Positions 17,955 through 27,987 of a stretch of DNA of 64,000 nt are shown in pieces. Numbering within the stretch: position 1 is the stretch's first letter; each line of letters starts with the position of its first letter. The position numbers and the translations under genes were made by a program. The notes beneath the pieces are model-generated. The model searched no databases and was not told the DNA's origin. It was given only the letters and a program-made list of their open reading frames with translations. Source of the DNA: Listeria monocytogenes (GTDB lineage Bacteria; Bacillota; Bacilli; Lactobacillales; Listeriaceae); assembly GCF_041765605.1 (NCBI RefSeq), contig NZ_CP168900.1:1938001-2002000 (forward strand). Reading direction: 5' to 3'.

Positions 17955-18332
17955 TTATTTTTCGCAAATCGCAAAGTAATTTCCTTCGTTATCCGAAAAA
18001 TTGAACACCCTGCCCATTGGTAAATCGACCAAATCACCAACCGTAATGCCTTTATTTTTATATTCCTCATAAAGTTCTGCAACATTATTTCCAAATAATA
18101 AAATAGATGGTGTCCCAAGATTCATTTCTGGGTTCATTTCCGCTACTTTCTTTTTATTTTGAAGGACAAAAGTTGTCTCCACACCTTTAGTTGGCGCTAT
18201 TTCAATCCACTGAATCTCGCCGTTTACAACCTCTTCTGAAACGACGACAAAATCTAATTTTTCTACCCAAAAATCTCTTACTGCCGCTTGGTTTTCCACA
18301 TATAACATCACTTGGCCAATTTTTTCAATCAT
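17955..18332 (-). CDS. VOC family (glyoxalase/dioxygenase-like) protein
   Basis: A 125-residue single-chain vicinal oxygen chelate protein: two beta-alpha-beta-beta-beta units, with the usual opening QVMLYVENQAAVRDFWVEKLDF and closing RVFNFSDNEGNYFAIC. The family includes lyases, dioxygenases and antibiotic-resistance proteins, so the substrate cannot be told. The start codon lies just after the stop of the upstream membrane protein gene (3 bases), so the two are probably co-transcribed. Confidence 0.8.
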   Translation of the reverse strand: MIEKIGQVMLYVENQAAVRDFWVEKLDFVVVSEEVVNGEIQWIEIAPTKGVETTFVLQNKKKVAEMNPEMNLGTPSILLFGNNVAELYEEYKNKGITVGDLVDLPMGRVFNFSDNEGNYFAICEK

Positions 18333-18335
18333 CGT

Positions 18336-19319
18336 TCATCGTCCCCTCGTCATTTCTTTTTCTTTTAGTCCAAACTCCGCATAAAAATCGCGCTTCATTT
18401 CTAACAAATAGCGCAAATCATTCATAAATTGAAATAGAATTGCTCTATTTTCAAATTCTGCTCGTGTTTCTGGGAGTTTACTACTTCGAAACTCATGCAC
18501 CATCTTAGTAATCTCCGCCACTAAATCTTCTGCCGTATTATGCTCATCTAGCGTCTGTGCCGTTTTTTCCGTAATTTCTGCTAGCGCCATGCTTTGCTCA
18601 GAAGAATGATCAAACGCGACTAAATGCCGTTTCATTTGTGTTAAAATTCGATACTGCACAAGCCGCATATCGACGTACTGCGAATAATAGTGGGAAGAAG
18701 CAAAAAACTGATTGTCTAAATTTCTCGCTGCTTTTTCCTGTGCATAGTCTAATGTACCCTTTAATTGATTTAATAAGCCAAACTCATCATGATACTCCGA
18801 CTGATTCCGAAGCCCTTGCGTCATTTCCGTCAAAATTTGCCGCATAATTGCTTCTATTTTTTGTTGGCTGCGTTTTAATTCGTCTTCCATTTTTGGCATA
18901 TATAAATTTAAAATAATCGCTATGCCAGCGCCAACTGCCATAAGTAACAGTTCATTTTTAAACCAGAAAAAGGATAATGATTGTTCGAGTAAAATATGCG
19001 ATACAAGTACAGAGCTCACAACAATTCCATCAGCAACATGAAGTCTTACAGCAAGCGGAATAAAAATTAATAAATAAAGTCCAAAACTCACCGCATTATA
19101 ACCAATAAGCATGAAAAATACAGCAGCAATAGATAGTGCCAAAACGGTCGAATAAACCCGCTGAATCGCTAATTGTAAAGACCCCTTTTTCGTATTTTGA
19201 ACACTTAAAATTGCGATAATCCCTGCCGAAACTGCATATTCCAAGTGTAGCCATTCCGCCAAAATTATCGCGAGTGTCGCTGCAATCGCGGTTTTTACCG
19301 TGCGCATTCCAATCCGCAT
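18336..19319 (-). CDS. Aromatic acid exporter-like membrane protein (YqjA/ArAE family)
   Basis: A 327-residue protein with about six N-terminal membrane helices (1-145), opening with RTVKTAIAATLAIILAEWLHLEYAVSAGIIAILSVQNTKKGS, a pattern of the FUSC/ArAE and DUF939 families, followed by a helical cytoplasmic domain rich in charged residues (about 150-320). Relatives such as E. coli AaeB export aromatic carboxylic acids, but those act with a partner that is not seen here. The transported compound is unknown. The start has AAAGGGGAG. Confidence 0.78.
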   Translation of the reverse strand: MRIGMRTVKTAIAATLAIILAEWLHLEYAVSAGIIAILSVQNTKKGSLQLAIQRVYSTVLALSIAAVFFMLIGYNAVSFGLYLLIFIPLAVRLHVADGIVVSSVLVSHILLEQSLSFFWFKNELLLMAVGAGIAIILNLYMPKMEDELKRSQQKIEAIMRQILTEMTQGLRNQSEYHDEFGLLNQLKGTLDYAQEKAARNLDNQFFASSHYYSQYVDMRLVQYRILTQMKRHLVAFDHSSEQSMALAEITEKTAQTLDEHNTAEDLVAEITKMVHEFRSSKLPETRAEFENRAILFQFMNDLRYLLEMKRDFYAEFGLKEKEMTRGR

Positions 19320-19382
19320 ATGTCCACTCCCCTTTCTATGTCCAACTTATCATAGCACGAAAGCGAAAATCGCAAAAGAAAA

Positions 19383-19406
19383 ACCTTGAAGATCACTCCT
19401 CAAGGT
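19383..19406 (-). terminator. Weak intrinsic terminator after the dedA gene
   Basis: A 7-bp stem ACCTTGA / TCAAGGT with TTTTTC after it on the minus strand, seven bases after the dedA stop. Confidence 0.6.
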
Positions 19407-19412
19407 CCTAGA

Positions 19413-20036
19413 TTATTCTTCGTCTAATGTTTTTTTGAAACGTGCCCGGAAAAAGAATCCTAAGCCGACCACTACAAGTATCGCAATGATGCTATAAATA
19501 ATTGTTGAAAAGCTATCCATGAAAACAACAATTTCACTCCATGATTCACCAAGCATAGCGCCAAGTCCAATTAAAACTGTATTCCAAAGTAAACTTCCTG
19601 CAGTTGTCAAAATTAGAAACTTCGACATTTTCATCTTGGTCATCCCTGCTGGAATCGAAATCAGGCTTCGTATTAGTGGAATCATTCGACATAAAAACAC
19701 GGCCCAACTTCCATATTTCAAAAAGAAATTCTCTGCGCGTTCAATATCAGATTCCTTCAGCCGCAAAATCCGGCCGTATTTTAACACAATTTTTGTGAAT
19801 CGTTCTTTACCAAAATAAGAAGCGACTTTATACAGTAAAATAGCGCCCACTACAGAACCTAGTGTTGCTACAATAATCACCATCACGACATTCAGTGATG
19901 TAACTGTCGTCATAAATCCACCAAAAGTTAAGATAATCTCAGAGGGAATAGGCGGAAACAAGTTTTCAACCATAATCAAAACAAAAATACCTATATAGCC
20001 AAAATCAGCCATAATACTTGTAATCCAAGTTTCCAA
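19413..20036 (-). CDS. DedA family membrane protein
   Basis: A 207-residue protein with about five hydrophobic segments and the DedA motifs ENLFPPIPSEIILTFGGF and FLCRMIPLIRSLISIPAGMTKM (the Gly/Arg pattern F-x-R-x-x-P-x-x-R). DedA proteins move lipids such as undecaprenyl phosphate or phosphatidylethanolamine across the membrane. The frame reaches a GTG at 20045, but AGGAG is then one base away; the TTG at 20036 is eight bases from AGGAG and gives Met-Glu-Thr-Trp-Ile-Thr, which resembles the start of Bacillus relatives. Confidence 0.85.
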   Translation of the reverse strand: METWITSIMADFGYIGIFVLIMVENLFPPIPSEIILTFGGFMTTVTSLNVVMVIIVATLGSVVGAILLYKVASYFGKERFTKIVLKYGRILRLKESDIERAENFFLKYGSWAVFLCRMIPLIRSLISIPAGMTKMKMSKFLILTTAGSLLWNTVLIGLGAMLGESWSEIVVFMDSFSTIIYSIIAILVVVGLGFFFRARFKKTLDEE

Positions 20037-20133
20037 AAAACACACTCCTGTACTTTATTTCCCTTTTAAAGTAAGTGCTTGCTTTTTAAGTCTACTATAC
20101 TAGCCATTATTTTTCAATCATTTTGATAAGAAA

Positions 20134-20168
20134 AAAGAACTTGGTAGCTCAAATGTACCAAGTTCTTT
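20134..20168 (-). terminator. Intrinsic terminator after the phosphohexomutase gene
   Basis: A perfect 13-bp stem AAAGAACTTGGTA / TACCAAGTTCTTT followed on the minus strand by a T-rich run, six bases after the stop codon. Confidence 0.92.
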
Positions 20169-20173
20169 GCGTT

Positions 20174-21685
20174 TTACATTTTTAATTCTGCTTTTTTCGC
20201 GAAAAATCCTGCTAAACGATCTTTCACTTTTCTGATGCCCCCAGCTTCATCACTTTCTAAATTCATCGGCATCACCGGTTCATGTAAGCTCATTCGTAGT
20301 AAGAACCAACCTTCACCAAGCGCCCCTTTTGTATTCACACGAATTCCTTCTTGGTTCACAGGTTCTAATTCCATATCCGGATCAGCTTCTACGAAAGTCA
20401 GAAAATCAGCTAGAACTTCTTTTCCATAAGCTTTAAAATCGGTTGCGGTAATGCTCAAACGAATTTCTTCACTTTCAGCCGGTTCTTTTAAATCCGCTAT
20501 TAAATCAGGTAAGTCTTGCCCATTTTTTCGTAATGTTGCATAAGTCATTAAAATTTTGGCAATCAGATAAGCGCCATCATCCAAGAAATAATTTTCTTTT
20601 AATGCAGCATGTCCACTTACTTCGATAGCAATTTCTGATGGTGTTCCGTTTGCATTTAGGCGCAGTGCTTCATTGATAACATTACGATAACCACGTTTAA
20701 ATCGGTGTTGTTTCCCGCCTTTTGCTTCGATAAAGGTTTGCAAATGCCCAGATGTTGTGGAGTCAGTCACGATCGTTGTTCCTGGTTTTTCTTCTAAAAT
20801 AATACTAGAGATAACAGCAATTAATGGGTTGCGGTTTAAACTTTCGCCATTTTTATCCATAATCGCAGCTCGGTCTACATCCGTATCAAAAATCACGCCT
20901 AAATCCGCTCCACTCGCAAGTACTGCTTTTTTCAAACTAGCCATAGCTTCCTCATTGTCAGGGTTTGGAATATGATTAGGAAAATTTCCATCCGGATCTA
21001 AAAACTGGCTTCCAGAAATGTCTGCGCCAAGTTCTGCCAATACTTTCTCAGCAAAAAAGCCGCCAGCGCCGTTCCCTGCATCAACAATAATATGGCTTCC
21101 TTGGAGTGGCTTCATTTTGTCAGCTGCATCCGTGATTCCAGCTCTAATTTTATCCGTTAAGTCTGCCGCATATGTAGAAAGTAAATCTTGTTTTGTTACT
21201 TTACCAAGATTTAGTCCGTTTTCTATGAAAGATTTATCTGCGTGAGCCACGATATAATCAATATCTTCGTGTTCAGCTCCACCAGATTTCGTAAATAATT
21301 TTAGTCCATTATACATAAAAGGTAAGTGACTCGCTGTAATCATAATCCCGGCATCGCAGTCATAGTCTTCATATTGGGTTGCCATAAACATGGCCGGCGT
21401 AGTTGCAAGCCCTACATCCACCACATTGATTCCTGCGAAAGTTAACCCTTTGATAAGTGCCGCTTTTAAACGTTCAGCTGAAAGTCTGCTATCATGACCA
21501 ATCGCCACTTTCGCTTGACCTTCCACTTTTTTCTCCTCTTTTAGCCATTTCGCAAAGCCATAAGCAATCTTTTCTACACGTTCGTCTGTTAGCGTAATCT
21601 GATATTTTTCCGTAGCAATAGCTATTCCACGTATGTCTGATCCGTTTTGCAGTGCTTCTAACGCTTTCGTTTCTGATTGATTCAT
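20174..21685 (-). CDS. Alpha-D-phosphohexomutase (phosphoglucomutase/phosphomannomutase)
   Basis: A 503-residue four-domain mutase that moves phosphate between C6 and C1 of a hexose. The active site is clear: phosphoserine loop GIMITASHLPF, metal loop FDTDVDRAAI, sugar loop VEVSGHAALKEN-type and the C-terminal phosphate-binding loop. It lacks the exact length of B. subtilis PgcA (about 580), and the sugar preference (glucose or mannose) cannot be decided from sequence alone. Glucose-1-phosphate feeds wall teichoic acid and glycolipid synthesis in Listeria. It stands as a single gene. Confidence 0.88.
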   Translation of the reverse strand: MNQSETKALEALQNGSDIRGIAIATEKYQITLTDERVEKIAYGFAKWLKEEKKVEGQAKVAIGHDSRLSAERLKAALIKGLTFAGINVVDVGLATTPAMFMATQYEDYDCDAGIMITASHLPFMYNGLKLFTKSGGAEHEDIDYIVAHADKSFIENGLNLGKVTKQDLLSTYAADLTDKIRAGITDAADKMKPLQGSHIIVDAGNGAGGFFAEKVLAELGADISGSQFLDPDGNFPNHIPNPDNEEAMASLKKAVLASGADLGVIFDTDVDRAAIMDKNGESLNRNPLIAVISSIILEEKPGTTIVTDSTTSGHLQTFIEAKGGKQHRFKRGYRNVINEALRLNANGTPSEIAIEVSGHAALKENYFLDDGAYLIAKILMTYATLRKNGQDLPDLIADLKEPAESEEIRLSITATDFKAYGKEVLADFLTFVEADPDMELEPVNQEGIRVNTKGALGEGWFLLRMSLHEPVMPMNLESDEAGGIRKVKDRLAGFFAKKAELKM

Positions 21686-21753
21686 GTCATTCCTCCAGCT
21701 TCTGTATTTTTCCCCTTCATTATAGCTTATATTGCGAAATTTTCACATAGCTT

Positions 21754-22629
21754 TTACAAAAGATGTGCTCTATTCGCGATAATAATTTGCAAGTCAACGG
21801 TTAATTCTTCTGGTGGGTTTCCCAGTAATTCGCTTTTTTTATCCGCTTCAATATGCCAACCAAGTGGCGTCATTTCAAGAAAATCTGCAAATAATTCTTT
21901 GGCAATCGGCGCTTTGTAGGTCACTCGTTCGACATGCTCTACGCTTAACTTTTCTGCTAACCGTGATGTGACCGACTCATTTGAATAACTACTTTTCTCA
22001 TCAACATAAATAAATTCACGTAATTCGCGTAAATAATTCGCTTCTGGCACTACTTTTAACAAAAACCCATCCTTCTTTAAAAGCCGTTTGAACTCCACGT
22101 AATTCGATGGCGATAAAATATTTAAAATGACATCCGCCGTCTCTGCTTGATTAGGACAATTGGCTAAATCAGCTACCGTCCAAGAAGTACCAGGATAGTC
22201 GCGTGCCGCTTGTTTCACTCCCTCTTTGGCGATATCTAAGCCAACAGCTTGGACATAAACACCAGTCGCTTGTAAATTTGATACGACTCGCGCCAAATGA
22301 CTTCCTTCCCCGCAACCCGCATCATATAAAACAAGTTGTTCTTTTTTCTTCTCCGCAATAATTTCTGTCACTCGTTCGATTAATTTTTCAAAAAAGCCAC
22401 TCGCAATCACTTTTTTACGGGATTCGAATAATGCTTGATCGTATTTTGTTTTATGCGCTTGTTTTAGTAAATGTACGTAACCTGGTTTGGCGATATCAAA
22501 CCCGTGACCTTCTAGGCATACAAATGACTGCGGCTCTCTAAACTCGAATGCTTCGCCACAAATCGGACAAGCAAGAAGTGCCATATTTTCTTTCAAAGCG
22601 CGTTTATTTATCTCCATTTTTGATAACAA
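21754..22629 (-). CDS. rlmA: 23S rRNA (guanine-N1)-methyltransferase, RlmA type
   Basis: A 291-residue SAM-dependent enzyme. The N-terminal zinc ribbon (CPICG at about residue 21, then CLEGHGFDIAKPGYVHLL) is diagnostic of RlmA proteins, which methylate a guanine in helix 35 of 23S rRNA. The SAM-binding motif is LYDAGCGEGSHL, followed by GLDIAKEGV. The chosen start is TTG at 22629, ten bases after GGAG; the first ATG (22617) is too far from a ribosome site. It has its own upstream terminator separating it from dfrA. Confidence 0.88.
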   Translation of the reverse strand: MLSKMEINKRALKENMALLACPICGEAFEFREPQSFVCLEGHGFDIAKPGYVHLLKQAHKTKYDQALFESRKKVIASGFFEKLIERVTEIIAEKKKEQLVLYDAGCGEGSHLARVVSNLQATGVYVQAVGLDIAKEGVKQAARDYPGTSWTVADLANCPNQAETADVILNILSPSNYVEFKRLLKKDGFLLKVVPEANYLRELREFIYVDEKSSYSNESVTSRLAEKLSVEHVERVTYKAPIAKELFADFLEMTPLGWHIEADKKSELLGNPPEELTVDLQIIIANRAHLL

Positions 22630-22648
22630 TTAATACTCACTCCACTCG

Positions 22649-22678
22649 AAAAACGTTGCCCGCAAACAGGCAACGTTT
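22649..22678 (-). terminator. Intrinsic terminator after dfrA
   Basis: A 10-bp stem AAACGTTGCC / GGCAACGTTT starting four bases after the dfrA stop, with TTTTTC on the minus strand. It separates thyA-dfrA from rlmA. Confidence 0.85.
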
Positions 22679-22681
22679 CTA

Positions 22682-23164
22682 CTAATTTCTTTCATACGTA
22701 TAAAAAGTGTAATTGTACTTATTTTTTTCATCTTTTTCATGGAATTCTTTCGCCACTTCGGAAAAATTCTCCCAATCCACTTTAGGAAACGCAGTATCAG
22801 CCTCAAACTCTGCATCAATTTTTGTCACAATCAGCTGATCCGCCACATCCATAAATAAACGATAGATTTCTGCACCACCAACTATATAGATTGGTTCCCC
22901 TGTCTCAGCAAGGGCTAGAACAGCTTCTTTTGAATGAAGTATCTCTGCATCATCTAACTTGAGACCTTGATCTCGTGTCAATACGATTGTCTTTCTATTT
23001 GGTAAAGCTTTTCCTAACGATTCATAGGTTTTTCGCCCCATGACAAGTGTTTTCCCAGTCGTCGTTTTTTTGAAAAACTGCAAATCTCCTGGTAAGTGCC
23101 ACGGCATTTTGTTATCTTTTCCAATATTACCAGCGCGGTCTTGTGCCCAAACAAAAATAATCAT
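22682..23164 (-). CDS. dfrA: Dihydrofolate reductase
   Basis: A 160-residue NADPH-dependent enzyme that regenerates tetrahydrofolate. Features: IIFVWAQDRAGNIGKDNKMPWHLPGDLQFFKKTT with the substrate-binding Asp/Leu region, VMGRKTYES, and YIVGGAEIY. It is the chromosomal trimethoprim target rather than an acquired resistance gene, judging by position and similarity of style with its neighbours. It lies 15 bases after thyA, which makes dihydrofolate; the two enzymes run consecutive steps. Confidence 0.95.
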   Translation of the reverse strand: MIIFVWAQDRAGNIGKDNKMPWHLPGDLQFFKKTTTGKTLVMGRKTYESLGKALPNRKTIVLTRDQGLKLDDAEILHSKEAVLALAETGEPIYIVGGAEIYRLFMDVADQLIVTKIDAEFEADTAFPKVDWENFSEVAKEFHEKDEKNKYNYTFYTYERN

Positions 23165-23179
23165 CCAAGAAAACCTCCC

Positions 23180-24124
23180 TTATACTGAAATTGGTGCTTT
23201 AATTGCTGGATCTGGATTATAACCATCCAGTGAAATATCCGCTACATCAAAATCAAAAATCGTTGCTGGTTTATCTGAAAGCACTAATTTTGGAAGTTTG
23301 TGCGGTGTTCTAGACAACTGTTCTTTCACTTGCTCAATATGGTTGTTATAAAGATGCGCGTCACCCATTGTATGGATAAACTCGCCAACTTCCAGCCCTA
23401 CTTCACGCGCAATCAGGTGTGTTAGAAGTGCATAGCTCGCAATATTAAACGGCACACCAAGGAAAATATCGGCACTACGTTGATACAGCTGACATGATAA
23501 TTTTCCGTCCGCTACATAAAATTGGAATAGCGAATGACATGGCGGTAAAGCCATATTCGGAATATCTTCTGGATTCCAAGCAGACACAATCAAACGACGC
23601 GAGTTCGGATTCGTTTTAATCATTTCAATCAAATCCGCTAACTGATCAATTGTTTCTCCTTGTGAAGTCTTCCATTCGCGCCATTGTTTACCGTAAATAT
23701 TACCTAGCTCACCGTATTTATTCGCGAACGCTTCGTCTTCTAAAATACGTGTTTTAAACTTCTCCATCTCCGCTTGATACACTTCTTTGAAAGCTGGATC
23801 ACGTTCAGCACGCAGACCAAAGTCAGTCATATCTTCGCCTTTATAATCATCGCTTTTCACAAAACGCTCAAAAGCCCATTCATTCCAAATATTATTATTA
23901 TGCTGTAAAAGGTAGCGAATATTCGTATCTCCATGTAAAAACCATAGCAGTTCACTTACTACAAGTTTAAATGGTACCCGTTTTGTTGTCATAATCGGAA
24001 AGCCCTCTTGTAAATCAAAACGCATTTGATAACCAAATGTGCTGATTGTTCCAGTTCCAGTGCGATCTCCTTTTTGTGTTCCATTCTCTAAAACGTACTT
24101 TTCTAAATCCAAATATTGTTTCAT
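23180..24124 (-). CDS. thyA: Thymidylate synthase ThyA
   Basis: A 314-residue enzyme that converts dUMP to dTMP with methylene-tetrahydrofolate. The active-site Cys is in [11 protein letters not shown], with the [20 protein letters not shown] dUMP-binding stretch, and the [12 protein letters not shown] loop near the start. It has the roughly 50-residue insertion that makes Lactobacillus-type enzymes (316) longer than the E. coli one (264). The ATG at 24124 is chosen over a GTG three codons upstream because AAGGAG sits correctly before it. It lies 12 bases after the ABC-F gene. Confidence 0.95.
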   Translation of the reverse strand: MKQYLDLEKYVLENGTQKGDRTGTGTISTFGYQMRFDLQEGFPIMTTKRVPFKLVVSELLWFLHGDTNIRYLLQHNNNIWNEWAFERFVKSDDYKGEDMTDFGLRAERDPAFKEVYQAEMEKFKTRILEDEAFANKYGELGNIYGKQWREWKTSQGETIDQLADLIEMIKTNPNSRRLIVSAWNPEDIPNMALPPCHSLFQFYVADGKLSCQLYQRSADIFLGVPFNIASYALLTHLIAREVGLEVGEFIHTMGDAHLYNNHIEQVKEQLSRTPHKLPKLVLSDKPATIFDFDVADISLDGYNPDPAIKAPISV

Positions 24125-24136
24125 CGTTCGCACTCC

Positions 24137-26029
24137 TTATTCCGCGTATTGTGATAAAAATTCCCAGCGTTCCATCATTTGTTCGAGCTCTGTTTCTTTT
24201 GCCGTAATGAGTTCGCTAATTTCTGCTGCTTTTGTAAAGTCCGCTCCAGTTTGTTCCAATGTTTCATTAAGCGATTCAATGGTTTGTTCTAATTCGCTAA
24301 TGGCATCTTCAATTCCGTCCCACTCGAGTTGTTCTTGATAGGTGAGTTTAACTTTCTCTTTTTTCTCAGGTGCTGCCTTTTCGACCGAAGTATTCGCCAT
24401 TTTTTTCATTGATTTTGCTGGTTTTGCTTTGGTCACAAGTTCTTTCAAATAATCACTATATTCACCGTAGAAAATTTCTACTTCACCAATTGCCCGGAAA
24501 ACGAGCAATTTGTTTACGACTTTATCGAGGAAATATCTATCATGGCTAACCGTAATTACGGTACCATTGAATGATTCTAAATAGTCTTCTAAAACCGTTA
24601 ATGTTTGCGTATCTAAGTCATTTGTTGGCTCATCCAGTAATAAGACATTTGGTCGTTCCATCAAAATGCGAAGTAAGAATAACCGTCGTTTTTCTCCACC
24701 TGATAAGCTACCAATTTTCTTCCCGTGGGAATTTGGTGGGAATAAAAATCGTTCTAACATCGCACTCACACTGATTACTTCGCCACCAGAAGTTGTTACT
24801 TGCTCTCCCGCTTCTTGCAAATAAGCAATCATTCGCATATCCGGGTCCATTTCTTCATTTTGTTGCGTATAGTAACCGATTTGTACGGTTTGACCTGTGA
24901 CTACTTCGCCAGCATCTGGTGCTAGTTTTCCAGCCAACATGTTCAGTAAAGTCGATTTCCCAGTTCCGTTGTTCCCTGTAATACCAAGGCGTTCACCAGG
25001 TTGGATAATCAAGCTGAAATCCTGCAATACTTGTTTTTCATCAAAGCGTTTTTCCAAGTTTTTCAGTTCGAAAACATCTTTTCCAAGACGACTAGTAACA
25101 AAATCAATCGCCAGTTCTGAGTCATCGGTTTTTGTTTTCACTTTTTTCTCTAAATCGTGGAAACGGTCTTGTCTGGCATTTTGTTTAGTGGCGCGACCTT
25201 GAGGACCGCGACGCATCCATGCTAGTTCCTTACGATAAAGGTTTTTATTTTTCTCGGATTCACGGACTTCGTTTTCCATCCGAATGGCTTTAGATTCCAT
25301 GAATTTCTCGTAGTTCCCAACGTATCGATAAGCCGAACCTCGGTCGAGCTCCACCATATGATTTGTCACTCGGTCAAGGAAATAACGATCATGGGTAACA
25401 AGCAAGACAGCCCCTTTAAAGCGATTTAAATATTCTTCCAACCAACGAATTGACTGAAAATCTAAATGGTTGGTAGGTTCGTCCAAAATGAGTAAATCTG
25501 GCGTCTCGATTAAGACTTGCGCCAAACCAACCCGTTTTCGTTGCCCACCAGAAAGCTCGCTTATTTTCGCGGTTAAATCCGTAATGCCTAAACGCTCCAA
25601 AATCGTTTTCGCTTCTGTGTTCATATCCCAAGCCGCACTAGCATCCATTTCTTGGCTGGCGGCTGTATAAGCATCGTGTAATTTGGTATTTTCCGCATCA
25701 AGTGACATCGCGAGTAACACTTCTTCGTACTTGCGCATTGCCCGAAGCGCCGCAGTATCCCCGTCAAAAACAGCCGAAAGAACCGTATTCGCTTCATTAA
25801 ACTCAGGATCTTGTGCTAAATAACCAATCGTATAATCTTTCGCTTTCGTAACAGTGCCCTTATCCCCAGATTCGCTACCAGAAATAATTTGTAATAGCGT
25901 TGATTTCCCGGTACCATTTACACCGATTAAACCAATGCGTTCACCTTCTGTTATCGTTAGTGAGATATTCTCAAACAGGCTTTTTTCACCGTATGTTTTT
26001 GTTAAATTTTCCACTTTTAATTGTTTCAT
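24137..26029 (-). CDS. ABC-F family ATPase (ribosome-associated type)
   Basis: A 630-residue protein with two ATPase domains in one chain and no membrane segments. Walker A motifs are GVNGTGKST and GNNGTGKST, signatures LSGGQRKRV and LSGGEKRRL, and Walker B motifs LILDEPTNHLD and LLLDEPTNDLD. The linker between the domains is short and highly charged, and a coiled-coil tail (about 560-630) follows, as in Uup/YfmR-type proteins. ABC-F factors act on ribosomes during translation stalls; some give antibiotic resistance. Whether this one does cannot be told from sequence. Confidence 0.88.
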   Translation of the reverse strand: MKQLKVENLTKTYGEKSLFENISLTITEGERIGLIGVNGTGKSTLLQIISGSESGDKGTVTKAKDYTIGYLAQDPEFNEANTVLSAVFDGDTAALRAMRKYEEVLLAMSLDAENTKLHDAYTAASQEMDASAAWDMNTEAKTILERLGITDLTAKISELSGGQRKRVGLAQVLIETPDLLILDEPTNHLDFQSIRWLEEYLNRFKGAVLLVTHDRYFLDRVTNHMVELDRGSAYRYVGNYEKFMESKAIRMENEVRESEKNKNLYRKELAWMRRGPQGRATKQNARQDRFHDLEKKVKTKTDDSELAIDFVTSRLGKDVFELKNLEKRFDEKQVLQDFSLIIQPGERLGITGNNGTGKSTLLNMLAGKLAPDAGEVVTGQTVQIGYYTQQNEEMDPDMRMIAYLQEAGEQVTTSGGEVISVSAMLERFLFPPNSHGKKIGSLSGGEKRRLFLLRILMERPNVLLLDEPTNDLDTQTLTVLEDYLESFNGTVITVSHDRYFLDKVVNKLLVFRAIGEVEIFYGEYSDYLKELVTKAKPAKSMKKMANTSVEKAAPEKKEKVKLTYQEQLEWDGIEDAISELEQTIESLNETLEQTGADFTKAAEISELITAKETELEQMMERWEFLSQYAE

Positions 26030-26104
26030 TTAGTCCCATCCATTTCCTGTTCGTCCTTATCTATTCTAGCTGAAAACATAGAACATAGCAATTGCTTAAG
26101 ATGA

Positions 26105-26144
26105 AAAAAGTTCCAAAAGCGGCGAATCCACTTTTGGAACTTTT
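26105..26144 (-). terminator. Intrinsic terminator after fhs
   Basis: A 14-bp stem AAAAGTTCCAAAAG / CTTTTGGAACTTTT just downstream of the fhs stop, with T residues continuing on the minus strand. Confidence 0.92.
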
Positions 26145-26148
26145 ACTT

Positions 26149-27831
26149 TTAAAATAAACCTTGCGCATTACCATTTTCATCGACATCCATGTTTAATGCC
26201 GCTGGTTTTTTCGGTAAACCTGGCATCGTCATTACATCGCCTGTTAAAGCAACGACAAAACCAGCACCAAGTTTTGGAATGAATTCGCGAATATGAATAA
26301 CAAAATCAGTTGGCCGTCCAAGTAATGTTGGGTCATCCGATAAGGAATATTGGGTTTTCGCCATACAAATCGGATAACGATCCCAACCATATTTTTTGAA
26401 TTCAACGATTTGTTTCTGCGCCTTGCTGGAAAGTTCCACGCCAATACCACCGTAAACCTTCGTCACAATCGCTTCTAGTTTTTCTTCTATCGACCACGCA
26501 TCATCATAAATGCGTTTGTAGTCCGCTTCTCCACTTTCAACAGCCGCAATGACTTTATCCGCAAGTTCAAGACCACCGTCGCCGCCTTTTTCCCAAACTT
26601 CTGTCAGAGAGAAAGGAATGCCGTGTTCTTCGCAAAGTGCTTCTAATTTCGCTACTTCTGCGTCAGAATCGGTAATGAATTTATTAATGGCTACAACATA
26701 AGGAATACCAAATGTTTGAATAGATTCCGTATGTTTTTGTAAATTAGTAAAACCTTTAGCTAGCGCATCCACATTTTCTTCGCTAAGCTCGGTTTTCAAA
26801 GCGCCACCGTGCATTTTCAGTGCGCGAATCGTTGCTACAATAACAACGCAATCTGGCGCTTTTCCAAGGGCAGGAACTTTAATATCTAAAAATTTCTCTG
26901 CACCAAGGTCTGCACCAAATCCAGCTTCTGTCACTACATACTCACCTAGTCGAAGTGCTGTGCTTGTCGCAGAAACACTATTACATCCGTGAGCAATATT
27001 CGCAAAAGGTCCGCCGTGTACGATGGCAGGTGTATGTTCTAATGTTTGCACCAAATTAGGTTTTAAAGCATCTTTTAATAGTAAGGTTAGAGCGCCTTCG
27101 TAGCCCATTTCGCCAACTGTAATTGGTTCTTTTTTATAGTTATAACCGATGACAATTTCACTTAAACGTTTCTTTAAATCTTTTAAATCACTTGCTAAAC
27201 AAATGATCGCCATAATTTCAGAAGCAACCGTAATATCAAAACCGTCTTCACGTGGAACCCCTTGAATAGGACCTCCTAGACCAACAACCACTTTTCGAAG
27301 TGCACGGTCGTTCAAATCAACCACGCGTTTCCAAACGATTCTTCGGCCATCAATATCTAGGTCATTCCCTTGTTGCATATGATTATCAATAAATGCCGAT
27401 AAAGCATTATTAGCTGCTGTAATTGCGTGGAAATCACCAGTAAAATGTAAATTAATATCTTCCATCGGAATAACCTGCGCGTATCCGCCACCTGTTGCCC
27501 CGCCCTTAATACCCATGGTAGGTCCGAGCGATGGTTCGCGAAGTGCAATAACGGTTTTCTTATCTTTTTTAGAGAGTGCATCGCCAAGACCAACTGTCAC
27601 AGTCGATTTCCCTTCACCAGCAGGCGTTGGATTAATCGCCGTAACAAGAACAAGTTTTCCTGTTTCTTTGTCTTTTAGCGAGTGAATGGTATCATAGGAT
27701 AACTTTGCTTTATACTTTCCGTAAAGTTCGAGTGCATCTGCGTCTAGTCCTAAATGTTCCGCAATAGTCGTAACTGGTAGAATTTCTGCTTTTGATGCAA
27801 TTTCAATATCTGATTTCACTTTATTTGACAT
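26149..27831 (-). CDS. fhs: Formate-tetrahydrofolate ligase
   Basis: A 560-residue enzyme that makes 10-formyl-tetrahydrofolate from formate, THF and ATP for purine and initiator tRNA formylation. The ATP-binding loop is [17 protein letters not shown] (about residue 70), followed by [27 protein letters not shown], the most conserved stretch of the family. The start codon is preceded by GGAGGGG. A likely extended -10 (TGTTACAAT, minus strand, -10 at 27854-27859) lies in the 156-base gap after mntR. It links with dfrA and thyA in one-carbon metabolism. Confidence 0.96.
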   Translation of the reverse strand: MSNKVKSDIEIASKAEILPVTTIAEHLGLDADALELYGKYKAKLSYDTIHSLKDKETGKLVLVTAINPTPAGEGKSTVTVGLGDALSKKDKKTVIALREPSLGPTMGIKGGATGGGYAQVIPMEDINLHFTGDFHAITAANNALSAFIDNHMQQGNDLDIDGRRIVWKRVVDLNDRALRKVVVGLGGPIQGVPREDGFDITVASEIMAIICLASDLKDLKKRLSEIVIGYNYKKEPITVGEMGYEGALTLLLKDALKPNLVQTLEHTPAIVHGGPFANIAHGCNSVSATSTALRLGEYVVTEAGFGADLGAEKFLDIKVPALGKAPDCVVIVATIRALKMHGGALKTELSEENVDALAKGFTNLQKHTESIQTFGIPYVVAINKFITDSDAEVAKLEALCEEHGIPFSLTEVWEKGGDGGLELADKVIAAVESGEADYKRIYDDAWSIEEKLEAIVTKVYGGIGVELSSKAQKQIVEFKKYGWDRYPICMAKTQYSLSDDPTLLGRPTDFVIHIREFIPKLGAGFVVALTGDVMTMPGLPKKPAALNMDVDENGNAQGLF

Positions 27832-27987
27832 GATATCCCCTCCGAATATGTATATTGTAACAAAGAATTAAGATATTTTGGCTCACCATTGCATCAAAAA
27901 AGCGCGACACCAAGCGATGTAACACCATTTTGATTCTAAAGTAAAGCCTGATTGCGCAAAAATCAACATCTCAACCTTGGATTACCA

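Noticed and set aside
27860-27985. Possible tetrahydrofolate riboswitch or structured leader upstream of fhs
   Set aside because: TTGATGCAATGG resembles one piece of the THF aptamer, but the matching 5' part and conserved core are not found; only repeats of GGTGT-CGC are seen.
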